A DNA stretch of 52,619 nt from Bacillota bacterium (GCA_023391425.1 JAEWAX010000007.1:1-52619); one strand, 5' to 3'; positions 1-9,148 are shown, numbered from the stretch's first letter. The notes: generated by a model not told the origin, from the letters alone. Made by a program: numbers and translations.

Positions 1-4
1 TTTC

Positions 5-48
5 GAATAACGTGAGTCATAAATGGATGACTCACGTTATTCTGTTTT
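5..48. terminator. 16-bp hairpin, probable terminator of the gene left of the window
   Basis: Bases 5-20 and 27-42 form a perfect 16-bp inverted repeat around a 6-nt loop, followed on the + strand by TGTTTTAG. This is the shape of an intrinsic terminator with a weak T-tract. It probably ends a gene lying outside the window and isolates the MFS gene at 264. Confidence 0.6.
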
Positions 49-135
49 AGTATAATTTTAATAGGATGCATTATATGCAACAAGGATAAGTAAAGAGGTA
101 AACAATATAAAGATAGTATTATTGGAAACTCGTTA

Positions 136-179
136 ATACTATTTAGTCATAGAACTAATTGAAATCATAGAAATAGTAT
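136..179. promoter_or_regulatory. Inverted repeat upstream of the MFS gene, possible operator
   Basis: ATACTATTT (136-144) and AAATAGTAT (171-179) are perfect 9-nt inverted arms separated by 26 nt, about 85 bp before the MFS start. Efflux pumps of this type are often controlled by a regulator binding such arms, but no regulator gene is adjacent, so the role is inferred. Confidence 0.3.
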
Positions 180-263
180 GATATTCTTATATGAATTTAA
201 ACAAAAACGGGAATCTTATTAATGCGTATGCAGACAAATTTTTTAATACAAGAAGGAACAAAA

Positions 264-1730
264 GTGGATAATCAAGAAACGCAATTTAAAAATAAGGGAC
301 TTATACTTATTAATATAGTCCTATTAACGTTTATGGCATGCCTTGATGGCAGCATTGTCAATGTAGCACTGCCTGTCATGGCAAAATCTTTTTCGGTTGG
401 TATGAGTTCAATATCCGCTATTGTATCAACTTACTTAATTGCAATTTCAGCAACTATTCTGATATTTGGCAGGCTGGGGGATATTTATGGAAGTGTAAAA
501 ATATTCAAGATGGGTGCTATTATTTTTATAATAGGTTCATTTTTATGTGCTATTTCAAATTCAATGATTTTACTAGTGGCGTCAAGAATAATACAGGCTA
601 TTGGAGCGGCTGGATACATGGCGACAAATCAAGGGATAATTACTACAGCTTTTCCAGCAAACGAAAGGGGAAGAGCACTGGGGATTTTAGGTGCTTTTGT
701 AGCGTTAGGCAATCTAGTTGGACCTCCTTTAGGTGGGTTTATTATTGATGTAGTTAGTTGGAAATATATATTTTTGATAAATATACCAGTAGGAATATTC
801 GCAATTGCTTTAGGTATGAAAGTTTTACCTAAGGATGAGGACAGTTTGAAGTCAAAGTTTGATATAAAGGGAGGATTCCTTTTTCTTATATTTATAATAT
901 CGTTGTTTGGAGCAATGTTAGTAGGACAAAATATAGGCTTTACTAGGCCTTTAATCCTTGGAAGCTTTGCACTGGCTATTGTTACTTTTATACTTTTTAT
1001 CAAATATGAGAGTATTGAAGAAAGCCCCTTACTAAAGCTCAATATTTTCAGAAACAAACTTTTTTCATTAAGTATACTCTGTGGCTTTTTACTATTTGTA
1101 GCAATGAGTTGCTCAAATATAATACTGCCATTCTATTTTCAAGATGTGATTAAGTTGTCGCCATCGGTGACGGGTTTATATCTGATGACATATCCTCTGG
1201 TTTTATTAGTCGTAGCACCAATTAGTGGATACCTTTCTGATAAGATTGGATCTGAACTACTTACTTTTTTGGGTTTGTTAACATTTAGTGTTGGATTTTT
1301 TCTTGTTGCAACGTTAAATGAAAGCTTTGAGCCAGTTAAGATTATTATATTTATAGCAGTGATGTCACTAGGTAATGGTATGTTTCAATCCCCAAATAAT
1401 TCGCTAATAATGTCGACTGTTCCAAAAAACAGCTTAGGCATTGCAGGAAGTATTAATGCCCTAGTTAGAAACTTGGGATTAGTAGTTGGTGTTTCGGTAT
1501 CTACTCTTATTTTATATGGGGTTATGAGTAGTAGGCTTGGTTATACAGTTACTAATTTTGTAAATGGCAAAGAAGCTGAATTTTGTTATGCTATGAGTGT
1601 GACTTATATATCAGCTGGCTCACTTTCCTTAATTGGTGCGATATTGACAGCTATCAGGTTATCTAGAAAGAAAAAAAGTGCCTATACCGTCTTAGATGGT
1701 GACGGGCAAGACACTTTGGAAAAAGAATAA
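264..1730 (+). CDS. DHA2-family (14-TM) MFS drug efflux transporter
   Basis: A proton-coupled multidrug exporter of the EmrB/QacA type is predicted. The protein is about 488 residues of alternating hydrophobic helices. It shows the family features near its start: an LDGSIVNVALP helix 1, a GRLGDIYG loop 2-3 motif, and the motif-C-like LGNLVGPPLGG segment in helix 5. The frame is open from an ATG at 222, but a GTG at 264 has AGAAGGA at 251-257 six bases upstream, while the ATG has no visible ribosome-binding site, so I use the GTG. The gene stands alone, convergent with the HAD gene. The substrate cannot be read from the sequence. Confidence 0.88.
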   Translation: MDNQETQFKNKGLILINIVLLTFMACLDGSIVNVALPVMAKSFSVGMSSISAIVSTYLIAISATILIFGRLGDIYGSVKIFKMGAIIFIIGSFLCAISNSMILLVASRIIQAIGAAGYMATNQGIITTAFPANERGRALGILGAFVALGNLVGPPLGGFIIDVVSWKYIFLINIPVGIFAIALGMKVLPKDEDSLKSKFDIKGGFLFLIFIISLFGAMLVGQNIGFTRPLILGSFALAIVTFILFIKYESIEESPLLKLNIFRNKLFSLSILCGFLLFVAMSCSNIILPFYFQDVIKLSPSVTGLYLMTYPLVLLVVAPISGYLSDKIGSELLTFLGLLTFSVGFFLVATLNESFEPVKIIIFIAVMSLGNGMFQSPNNSLIMSTVPKNSLGIAGSINALVRNLGLVVGVSVSTLILYGVMSSRLGYTVTNFVNGKEAEFCYAMSVTYISAGSLSLIGAILTAIRLSRKKKSAYTVLDGDGQDTLEKE

Positions 1731-1780
1731 TTTTAATTCTTATGGTATAACTCGTTAATCCCTGTGCAAGTTAAACAATT

Positions 1781-2398
1781 TTATAGTATTTCAAGCAAAT
1801 CAGAAGGCTTCTTAAAAAAGTAGTCTGCATCAATATTTTCTGCATTGTTTGAGCCCCAAAGAGCTAATGCAAACTTAACGCCGGCATTTTTTGCACATCC
1901 TCTATCAAAAACTGTGTCACCAATATATAGAGTCTCTGATGGATTTGCATTCATTTTTTCCATTGCCTTGAGTAATGGAGCTGCATTTGGTTTGTGCAAA
2001 GTTGTATCATCTGAGCTTACAACTGCATCAAACTGTTTAATAAAGCCTTGTAGGGAAGTATCGATATCTATCTCATACTTACATCTTGAAGTGACTATTC
2101 CGATGGGAATGTTTTTAGCTTTTAGGCTAGCTATTACTTCAAAAATACCATCAAAAGCCTTACACTTCGCAAACCCTTCTACAAGGTATTTGTAATAATC
2201 CTTCACAGCTTTCTCAATATCAGTAAAGCCGTATTTTGCTAAAGATTGGGGAGTCGGTACTCCATAGCCTTTTAGAATTTCTTCATCAGAAAAGTGTCTT
2301 CCAAATTTTTCGAATATTACACTTTGATAAGCATACATAACAGCTTCTTCAGTATCTACCATTGTGCCATCTACATCAAATACAACGTATTTATACAT
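1781..2398 (-). CDS. HAD-superfamily phosphatase (phosphoglycolate phosphatase-like, subfamily IA)
   Basis: This is a soluble 205-residue haloacid-dehalogenase-type phosphatase. Motif I (FDVDGTMVDTEE) is at the N-terminus with the nucleophile Asp and the acid/base Asp. Motif II is the VTSR segment, motif III the Lys in HKPNAAP, and motif IV the YIGDTVFDRGCAKNAG segment that binds Mg. The alpha-helical cap lies between motifs I and II, as in subfamily IA enzymes such as Gph and PgmB. The start has AGGAGGAA directly upstream. Neighbours give no substrate clue; the gene is convergent with the MFS gene and 150 bp downstream of the flippase. Sugar-phosphate or phosphoglycolate repair is possible. 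Confidence 0.85.
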   Translation of the reverse strand: MYKYVVFDVDGTMVDTEEAVMYAYQSVIFEKFGRHFSDEEILKGYGVPTPQSLAKYGFTDIEKAVKDYYKYLVEGFAKCKAFDGIFEVIASLKAKNIPIGIVTSRCKYEIDIDTSLQGFIKQFDAVVSSDDTTLHKPNAAPLLKAMEKMNANPSETLYIGDTVFDRGCAKNAGVKFALALWGSNNAENIDADYFFKKPSDLLEIL

Positions 2399-2546
2399 TT
2401 TTCCTCCTGGTTATACTAGTTTGCATACAAATGGTTAATAATTAGATAATTTTATAATTACAATATCTACTATGCAAATTACTATTTTTAAAAACACTAA
2501 ATATTATAACATATATAGAAGACTTAGTTCAGATGAAGTTTTCATC

Positions 2547-4052
2547 CTAGTGACAATTAAAGTGATTATAGAGTTTTGATAGATAAAATATAACTAAAAA
2601 GCAGACGCCTATTGAAATAAGTACATTGAAAGCAATGAAACTATCTGGAATAAGACTGCTTATAATTTTCATAGCAACATATCCCATTGCGCCAAACATA
2701 GTGTAGGTTAATGCCTTCTTAAAGGAAAAAAGTATTTCACAGGTCTTACGAATTTCGAAAAGATTCATAAAAAGCCCTGTTATTGAAGTTATGACAATTG
2801 TAATGCCATATCCATATATGTTTATGACGGGGATACTAGAAAGAATAAATACTAATATCAACCCTTCTGAAGAGACAATGATAGAATTTTTAAGGTTTAC
2901 ATTTTGCTTTCCTAAAGCATTTAATATTCCAAAGGATGCCGATGAAGCATAGCTAATAAAGCTGCATATTCCGGCCGCCTTAATCATTGTGCCAAGGTCA
3001 TCTCTGCTATAGAAAAGCATACCAAGTTTTTGAGGAATACACAACGAAACTATCAAGGTACCTAGACCTACTAAATAAGAAATTTTCAGTACCTGAGATA
3101 TCCTTCTCTCAGTGCTCCACAAATCCTTTTTGCTTAAGCTAAGTGACATATCTGGGATTAGTACAGTCATCATTGAACCAACTATTATAAACGGAAGATT
3201 CACCGTTGTAAGAGACATACCAAGAAATTTTCCAATCAATTCTAATGCTTTGTCATAGCTCATACCAGTGCTGACTAGTCGCCTGGGTAATATTAGAGTT
3301 GACGCTGTATTTAATATAGAAGACAAAAAGCCATTTAAACAGAGTGGACTGGAGATTACCAATATATCAAATAACAATTGTAAGGGGTTTTTGACTTTTG
3401 CTTTTACGGGAACAAGTTTTTTTGAAAAAAATTTAAAGGCAGTGAGTAGCATTATAAGGCTGATAGCTTCTCCAATGGCTAAAGCAAAATAAGCAATAGT
3501 TACAGCGCCTTTTACATCTTTAATTACTAATATGGACATTGTCGTTAACAGTATCGTTATTCGTATGCATTTCTCTAAAATATCAATACCTGCTGGAATA
3601 GTGAATTTCTCAAATCCATAAAAAAATCCTTTGAATATCGCTGACATAGGAATAAAAATCAGCGCAGGACAAATGATTTTTAATGCATCTGTAGCTCTGG
3701 TATCCTTAATGAAAAAAGTGCTGATGTTTGATGCATTAATAAAAACTAGTATAGCAACAGATATACTCCATAAACCCATAAAACAAATAGCAACCTTGAC
3801 AGTTCTGTGAAGATTTCTATAGTCTCGTTTACTATTGTAAACTGCGCAAGTTTTTGAAATAGCAGTTATTAATCCGTCAGCTGTTAGGCAAATCAATAGA
3901 GAATATACTGGCATAATAAGGCCATACAACCCAAGCCCCTCAGCACCAAGCTTTTTAGAGAGTACTATCGAGAAGGCGAAGCCAATAAAACCAGTTATAA
4001 AATTTGATAATGTTAGAATTGCAGAATTTTTATAAAACTTATCAAGCCCCAT
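2547..4052 (-). CDS. spoVB: SpoVB/MurJ-like lipid-linked oligosaccharide flippase (MOP superfamily)
   Basis: A 501-residue polytopic membrane protein with about 14 predicted helices. The N-terminus (KNSAILTLSNFITGFIGFAFS, then LGAEGLGLYGLIMPVYS) is typical of the stage V sporulation protein B / polysaccharide flippase branch of the MOP superfamily, and the length is close to B. subtilis SpoVB. Members move undecaprenyl-linked precursors across the membrane; SpoVB is needed for spore cortex formation. Clostridia carry several paralogues, so the specific role in cortex or another surface polymer is inferred. The start has only a weak GAGGTTAGGTT ribosome-binding region. Two strong palindromes lie upstream (4197-4240). 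Confidence 0.8.
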   Translation of the reverse strand: MGLDKFYKNSAILTLSNFITGFIGFAFSIVLSKKLGAEGLGLYGLIMPVYSLLICLTADGLITAISKTCAVYNSKRDYRNLHRTVKVAICFMGLWSISVAILVFINASNISTFFIKDTRATDALKIICPALIFIPMSAIFKGFFYGFEKFTIPAGIDILEKCIRITILLTTMSILVIKDVKGAVTIAYFALAIGEAISLIMLLTAFKFFSKKLVPVKAKVKNPLQLLFDILVISSPLCLNGFLSSILNTASTLILPRRLVSTGMSYDKALELIGKFLGMSLTTVNLPFIIVGSMMTVLIPDMSLSLSKKDLWSTERRISQVLKISYLVGLGTLIVSLCIPQKLGMLFYSRDDLGTMIKAAGICSFISYASSASFGILNALGKQNVNLKNSIIVSSEGLILVFILSSIPVINIYGYGITIVITSITGLFMNLFEIRKTCEILFSFKKALTYTMFGAMGYVAMKIISSLIPDSFIAFNVLISIGVCFLVIFYLSKLYNHFNCH

Positions 4053-4196
4053 TGATATAACCTAACCTCATATTGCTATTATTAAAGGGTATTCAATTAA
4101 GAAGTTTTTTATTACAAACAGGCTATACTGAAGTTGTTCTAGAAGTGAAAAAGGTAGTTGGTGTATTGAACAATGTTTGCACATCTTACGATGTTA

Positions 4197-4240
4197 CGTC
4201 GCATACTGCGACTATATAAACGGTTACTAACCGTTTATAT
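4197..4240. promoter_or_regulatory. Two adjacent palindromes, including a 13+1+13 bp perfect inverted repeat
   Basis: GTCGCA-tac-TGCGAC is followed at once by ATATAAACGGTTA (4214-4226), one central C, and its exact reverse complement (4228-4240). There is no T-tract, so this is not a plain terminator. It lies 145 bp upstream of the flippase start and 68 bp downstream of the DUF1294 stop on the same strand. Symmetry with a single central base suits a dimeric repressor site, but no regulator is adjacent. Confidence 0.45.
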
Positions 4241-4269
4241 GCAAACTAGTATAAGCAGCTATTACGGAT

Positions 4270-4306
4270 ATATATAAATAAAGGCTGCTCCCTTTACTAA
4301 GCAACC
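4270..4306 (-). terminator. Intrinsic terminator after the DUF1294 gene
   Basis: Read on the minus strand, GGTTGCT pairs with AGCAGCC (one G-U) around a 10-nt loop and is followed by TTTATTTATATA. It begins two bases after the stop codon of the DUF1294 gene. Confidence 0.6.
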
Positions 4307-4307
4307 T

Positions 4308-4574
4308 CTATCTAATAGATAAGAAATAAATTGATATAATCTGAGCTAGTATTATTAGTGGTATTAGAGTCATAAAATACCAATGGCGAGTTTTGTGATT
4401 GAAGAAGAAGAGACCAATATACACTCCAATACCCCCACCAAGTATTGATAAAAGGAAAAATGATCTTTCTGGTATTCTCCACATTCTGTTTTTTGCTTTA
4501 TATTTATCTAAAGCTACTAAGATAAAGCCAAATATATTTAATATCACTAATACAATAACAAAATATTTTTGCAT
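4308..4574 (-). CDS. DUF1294 family small membrane protein
   Basis: An 88-residue inner-membrane protein of the DUF1294 family. The diagnostic core is visible: an N-terminal helix, DKYKAKNRMWRIPE, a glycine-rich LGGGIGVYIG helix, and FFNHKTRHWYF followed by a last hydrophobic helix. Function is unknown for the family. The open frame extends upstream to 4682, but the ATG at 4574 is preceded by GAGG eight bases upstream and the extra N-terminal residues are not membrane-like, so the short form is preferred. It is monocistronic with its own terminator. Confidence 0.82.
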   Translation of the reverse strand: MQKYFVIVLVILNIFGFILVALDKYKAKNRMWRIPERSFFLLSILGGGIGVYIGLFFFNHKTRHWYFMTLIPLIILAQIISIYFLSIR

Positions 4575-4868
4575 AAAATATACCTCATGCTTCCTTTTAT
4601 TTAGATGTATTATACTGTAATTATACAATATTATACTTCTAAAGTGTAAACTTTGTTTAGCTTTTTTAAAAGTTTTCTTCAAAGATTGATAAGAACTTAC
4701 AACTTAAGAAGAGAAACCTACAAATTTGTAAATTGCAAATTATTTGTATATAATATGATAAGAAATAATTATAATATGAATTTGTTATAATATAAATTTG
4801 CTTAAAAACAAATGCTAACTAGTATAGGTCTGAATAGCTAAAAATGTAGGAAAACAGTAGGAGTTATT

Positions 4869-5330
4869 ATGAATTTTGATTTTTCGAATTTTATTTTGGA
4901 TTTAAGTTTTTTATCAGCAATAATAAAGGTAGTGCTGATAATAATTGTATTTTTTATTATATTCCAAGCCCTAAAGATTATGTCCAAAGATGTAAAAAGA
5001 GGTGGGCTAAAAAGTGGAAAAAATCTCGGTTGGAAGCTTAAGCTTGAGTTCTCAGGGGATGGAGGCAGCTTCATTGTTGGTGATATTATTCCAATAGGGA
5101 ATAAAATAACAATAGGCAGAAATCAAGCCAATCAAATGGTACTATCTTCACAGTCGGTATCAGGTTTTCATGCAAAAATATACTTTGAAGACGGACGTTA
5201 TATGCTCGAAGACTTGAAATCAACTAACGGTACCTTTATAAATGGTATAAAGGTAGATAAAAAAAGCTTGCAACCTGGGGATGAAATACGTATTTCACAG
5301 ACAGTGCTCATTGTTTCAGATGATGAGTAG
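4869..5330 (+). CDS. FHA-domain membrane-anchored protein (FhaB-like)
   Basis: A 153-residue protein with one N-terminal membrane helix (about residues 12-35), a basic linker, and a C-terminal forkhead-associated domain. The FHA signature is clear: the ITIGRNQ strand, SVSGFHAKIYF and LKSTNGTFING, which form the phosphothreonine pocket (Arg, Ser, Asn). It therefore probably docks a Thr-phosphorylated partner at the membrane. It is first in a three-gene unit with an FtsW/RodA polymerase and a PBP2-like transpeptidase, 22 bp before ftsW. The same order occurs in actinobacterial rodA-pbpA loci with fhaB, but no Ser/Thr kinase gene is in this window. TAGGAG precedes the start. Confidence 0.87.
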   Translation: MNFDFSNFILDLSFLSAIIKVVLIIIVFFIIFQALKIMSKDVKRGGLKSGKNLGWKLKLEFSGDGGSFIVGDIIPIGNKITIGRNQANQMVLSSQSVSGFHAKIYFEDGRYMLEDLKSTNGTFINGIKVDKKSLQPGDEIRISQTVLIVSDDE

Positions 5331-5352
5331 GTATTAGGAGTGACAGTTCAGA

Positions 5353-6558
5353 ATGACTAAAAAATTGAGGATGCTTCAAATCTCTATATATTTATTTATA
5401 TTCTTTGGTTTTTTAAATCTTACTTTTTTAGAAAAGCCAATAGATCCATTGGCAGGCGTTTTTTTCGCAGTGTTGGTTGTGATAATAGCGTTAACTAATT
5501 GGGTTTTGAAAAAATATTACCCTATGGGAGACCAACTCATATTTCTATTAGCTATTTCGTTATGCTCAATAGGCTTAATAATGCTTTTTAGATTGAATAA
5601 GGGTACTGCGACTAAACAGCTGATATGGCTTGTAATAGGAATTTTTTTATTTTTATTTATAGTGTTATATCTAAAAAAAGGTATAGTTAAGTTTTCTAAA
5701 TATAGATATATATTTTTAGCGGGAACTATAATATTTATGGCAATGGCCACTTTCTTTGGGGTCGAAATATTAGGGGCGAAAAACTGGATAAAGATAGGCC
5801 CTATCAGCTTTCAGCCCTCTGAGTTTGGAAAGATATTTTTAATACTCTACTTGTCTACTGCACTTTCTGATCTGACATCCAGAAAACAGCTAATAGAACC
5901 AGGCATTGTAATCAGTTTCGCACTGGGATTTATGGTAATTCAAAGAGACCTCGGGACAGCTCTTATAATATTTGCTATTTCAGTAACTATGGTATATCTA
6001 GCAACCTCAAAGAAACTGTATGTACTTATTTCACTAGGCTTATTTGCTGCGGGTGGATTGGCGAGCTATGCGATGTTTGCGCACATAAGAAAAAGAATTA
6101 TGATTTGGTGGGATCCTTGGTCATATGTCTACAATGAAAGCTATCAAGTAGTACAGTCTATGTATGCAATTGCTATGGGTGGTTTCTTTGGAAGAGGACT
6201 AGGAATGGGGCACCCAGGATATGTAGCAGTAAATGAGTCTGACTTTATTTTCTCAGTTATCTGTGAGGAAATGGGCCTCTTGATGGGTTTTGCTATTCTA
6301 ATTCTGCATTTTATACTGTTTTATCGCTCAATCAGAAGTGCTATCCAGGCTCAAAATAATTTCACCAAGCTTCTCGCATCTGGATTAAGTGTAATGATTG
6401 CTTCTCAGACGCTGGTAATTGTAGGGGGAGTGACAGGGCTTATCCCATTGACAGGAATAACTCTCCCATTTGTAAGCTATGGTGGAACATCTTTATTAAT
6501 CAGTTTCCTATCACTCAGCATTATACAAAAGGTTTCAGAAGGTGATGACCATGGATAA
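5353..6558 (+). CDS. ftsW: FtsW/RodA/SpoVE (SEDS) peptidoglycan glycosyltransferase
   Basis: A 401-residue SEDS protein with about ten membrane helices. SEDS proteins polymerise lipid II into glycan strands together with a class B PBP. Visible family segments are GAKNWIKIGPISFQPSEFGK, FMVIQRDLGTALI (the conserved Asp region), GRGLGMGHPGYVAVNESDFIFSVICEEMG, and the C-terminal LPFVSYGGTSLL. The cognate class B PBP follows with an 8-base overlap, so the pair is almost certainly translationally coupled. Whether the pair serves division, elongation or sporulation cannot be decided; the symbol is for the family. The ATG start has GGAG 12 bases upstream, slightly far. Confidence 0.9.
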   Translation: MTKKLRMLQISIYLFIFFGFLNLTFLEKPIDPLAGVFFAVLVVIIALTNWVLKKYYPMGDQLIFLLAISLCSIGLIMLFRLNKGTATKQLIWLVIGIFLFLFIVLYLKKGIVKFSKYRYIFLAGTIIFMAMATFFGVEILGAKNWIKIGPISFQPSEFGKIFLILYLSTALSDLTSRKQLIEPGIVISFALGFMVIQRDLGTALIIFAISVTMVYLATSKKLYVLISLGLFAAGGLASYAMFAHIRKRIMIWWDPWSYVYNESYQVVQSMYAIAMGGFFGRGLGMGHPGYVAVNESDFIFSVICEEMGLLMGFAILILHFILFYRSIRSAIQAQNNFTKLLASGLSVMIASQTLVIVGGVTGLIPLTGITLPFVSYGGTSLLISFLSLSIIQKVSEGDDHG

Positions 6559-7963
6559 TTTAACAAATAATATAAAGCGAGTAATGATAATATTTTTGCT
6601 AGTATTTGTAGTCGTGATGGGCTACCTTGCATATTTCACTTTGCTAAAAGGCCCAAATATAGTAACAAGACCTGATAACAGAAGAATGTGGGACATCAGA
6701 AATAAGGTTGTTAGAGGAACTATATACGATAGAAATGGGAAAGAGCTTTCTGTAAGTGAAAAGGTAGATGACAAGGAGTATAAACGTGTATATAAAGGTG
6801 GAGCTGAAGCAGCCCATGTATTAGGATATTATGATGCACAATATGGAATAACAGGCTTAGAAAACTTATATGATAGTTATTTATCCAGTAATATTTCTTC
6901 ATCATTTTTGGCTTGGATGGGTAATGGCTTTAAGGAAGTTAATAAAAAAGGTGATGATGTTTATACAAGCTTAGACTATGGCTTACAGAAGGTTGCTTAT
7001 AATGCTATAGGTGATTCAAAGGGCTCTGTGGTTGTGTTAAAAGTTGATACAGGGGAAATATTGGCGATGGTATCAAAGCCTTCATTTGACCCAAACAACC
7101 TTAATAAAGTCTGGAAAACACTAAATAAAAATGAGGACAGACCTCTTTTAAATAGGTCTGTTTCAGGCCTATATGCCCCGGGTTCAACTTTTAAAGTAGT
7201 TACTGGAGTTAGTGCACTCGAAAACATAGAGGGAATAGGTCAAGAAATCTTTAACGACAAAGGTACAATGGATTTGGGTGGAGGTTATACCTTAAGTAAC
7301 GACAAAGGTAAGGCCATGGGAAAAATTAATTTTGAGCAAGCCATGATTAAATCAAGTAATTTATTCTTTGGAGATTTGGGTATTAGGCTTCAAGATAAGC
7401 TTCTAGATACAGCTGAGAGATTTGGGTTTAATAGAAATATCCCTGCAGAGGGCATAATTATTGACAAAAGTAAATTTCCTAGCTATAAAGCCAACGAGAA
7501 GGGTAATCTTGCCCAAAGTGGATTTGGACAGGCGGAAGTGCTGGCAACGCCTATTCAAATGGCTTTAGTGGCTCAAACCATAGCAAATGATGGTGTTATG
7601 ATGAGGCCAACGCTTATAAATAAAGTAAGTGACTACAGTGGAAACATAGTACAAACACTAAATACCTCTTCAATTGGCGAAATTACATCAACTGAGTATG
7701 CCAATAAAATACAAAGCTTCATGAAAGATGTAGTTTCAAAGGGGACAGGTACTAGGGCTCAAGTGAGTGGAATACAGGTGTGCGGAAAGACAGGAACAGC
7801 ACAGCACATTGAAAGCAAAACGCCACATAGCTGGTTTATTGGTTTTGCTCCATACAAAAACCCGCAGATAGCAATAGCTGTTATTGTCGAAGAAGGCGGC
7901 TATGGTGGGGTTGCAGCAGCAAAAATTTCTTCAAAGGTAATGAGTAAGTATTTTAACAAGTGA
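6551..7963 (+). CDS. pbpA: Class B penicillin-binding protein (PbpA/PBP2-like transpeptidase)
   Basis: A DD-transpeptidase that cross-links peptidoglycan made by the upstream SEDS enzyme. It has one N-terminal membrane helix, a short dimerisation region (RGTIYDRNGKELS), and a transpeptidase domain with all three motifs: STFK near residue 212 (acylated Ser), SSN near 268, and KTG near 413. At about 470 residues it is compact and resembles mycobacterial PbpA rather than the larger FtsI/SpoVD proteins; there are no PASTA domains. An upstream GTG at 6542 and ATG at 6545 are in frame, but AGAAGG at 6537-6542 is best spaced (8 nt) for the ATG at 6551. Confidence 0.9.
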   Translation: MDNLTNNIKRVMIIFLLVFVVVMGYLAYFTLLKGPNIVTRPDNRRMWDIRNKVVRGTIYDRNGKELSVSEKVDDKEYKRVYKGGAEAAHVLGYYDAQYGITGLENLYDSYLSSNISSSFLAWMGNGFKEVNKKGDDVYTSLDYGLQKVAYNAIGDSKGSVVVLKVDTGEILAMVSKPSFDPNNLNKVWKTLNKNEDRPLLNRSVSGLYAPGSTFKVVTGVSALENIEGIGQEIFNDKGTMDLGGGYTLSNDKGKAMGKINFEQAMIKSSNLFFGDLGIRLQDKLLDTAERFGFNRNIPAEGIIIDKSKFPSYKANEKGNLAQSGFGQAEVLATPIQMALVAQTIANDGVMMRPTLINKVSDYSGNIVQTLNTSSIGEITSTEYANKIQSFMKDVVSKGTGTRAQVSGIQVCGKTGTAQHIESKTPHSWFIGFAPYKNPQIAIAVIVEEGGYGGVAAAKISSKVMSKYFNK

Positions 7964-8008
7964 AGTGACAAAGGCAAAAGCCAGTGAAATAGTGAAAAAT
8001 GAAGAGTT

Positions 8009-8100
8009 ATGGAAAGTTGGCTTGTGCCAACTGAATTTAATGGTTAAAGGTTTTAGTGAACCATGTAAAATGGAAGTAGGCTTGCGCCACTGAAATTGAA
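8009..8100 (+). repeat. Two imperfect direct repeats of about 31 nt in the pbpA-hydrolase gap
   Basis: The stretch at 8009-8040 (ATGGAAAGTTGGCTTGTGCC onward) recurs at 8070-8100 (ATGGAAGTAGGCTTGCGCCA onward) with a few changes. Each contains a small hairpin (GTTGGC-ttgt-GCCAAC in the first). There is no T-tract. The rest of the 180-bp gap shows no gene. Confidence 0.4.
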
Positions 8101-8146
8101 GATAAAAGAAAAGTTATTTTAATATATTGAACATCACGAAAGGTAA

Positions 8147-9148
8147 ATGCACGTGGGTAGAAAAAATCTCATAATAAATAAATTTAATAAACTATTCAAA
8201 AAGACTACTTTTAGAGTAATCATTATATGTTTCACTGTCTTAGGTGCAGGGGCACTTTGGCAAAATCATATGAGTCGAACCGAAACTAACAAGTTTGAAC
8301 CCCCAGGACAAATTGTAAATGTTAATAACCATAAAATGCATATGTATGCCAAGGGGGAAGGTGTGCCTACAGTAGTTTTCACAACTGGTTCAGGAACTCC
8401 ATGCGCTTATACAGATTATTATTATATACAAAAAGAATTGCAAAAAACTGTTAGAACTGTAACGTATGATCGCTCTGGTTTCGGTTGGAGTGATCCTACA
8501 TCCATACCAAGAACTATCGACAATCAAGTAGATGACTTACATAAATTATTAAATTTAGCTGGTGAGAAATCTCCGTATATACTTGTAGGCCATTCACTTT
8601 CTTCTTTAGAGGTGATTCATTTTGCACAGTTATATCCAAAAGAAATAGCAGGTATTGTCCTTATTGATGGAGGGAACCCGACATTTTATGCTAATTATAG
8701 TGAGATGGTAGCTTTAACTTCAAACTCTTTTTTTGGAGGATTAAGAAAGATTGGTTTTGTAAGGGCGCTAGGTACTATTGGAATATTTCCACCTTTGGTA
8801 GGTGAAAGTTTAAGATATAAATTACTTCCTGAAGAACTTCAACAGTTGGACAAAGTAATGTTTTATAATATGTTAGGAAATGAGTTTAACAGAAATGCTT
8901 TAAAAAATACAAATGAGAATGCTAAAAAAGTAATAGAAAAAGGGAAATTAGGCAACATACCACTGAGGATTTTAACAGCTGGAGAAGATGAAAGTTGGAA
9001 ACAAAGCCAAGTAGAATTAAAAGATTGGTCAAGTAATAGCAAACAAGAATATATAAAGGAAGCTAATCATTATATTCATTGGAGCAACTCAAATATAGTA
9101 ATAGACAGAATTAAAGAGCTGGTAGACGAAATCAAGAGTGCTGTTTGA
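8147..9148 (+). CDS. Membrane-anchored alpha/beta hydrolase
   Basis: A 333-residue serine hydrolase with an N-terminal membrane helix (about residues 22-40), so the catalytic domain is probably extracytoplasmic. The nucleophile elbow GHSLSS places Ser near residue 150; the oxyanion strand TTGSGTP lies near 80. The acidic residue may be the Asp in TAGEDES, and the His is in EANHYIHWS near the C-terminus. The pattern YDRSGFGWSD is common in the abhydrolase_1 group (esterases, haloperoxidase-like enzymes). AAAGG precedes an ATG (8147) by three bases and an in-frame GTG (8153) by nine, so the start may be two codons later. The gene is monocistronic with its own terminator. Confidence 0.85.
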   Translation: MHVGRKNLIINKFNKLFKKTTFRVIIICFTVLGAGALWQNHMSRTETNKFEPPGQIVNVNNHKMHMYAKGEGVPTVVFTTGSGTPCAYTDYYYIQKELQKTVRTVTYDRSGFGWSDPTSIPRTIDNQVDDLHKLLNLAGEKSPYILVGHSLSSLEVIHFAQLYPKEIAGIVLIDGGNPTFYANYSEMVALTSNSFFGGLRKIGFVRALGTIGIFPPLVGESLRYKLLPEELQQLDKVMFYNMLGNEFNRNALKNTNENAKKVIEKGKLGNIPLRILTAGEDESWKQSQVELKDWSSNSKQEYIKEANHYIHWSNSNIVIDRIKELVDEIKSAV

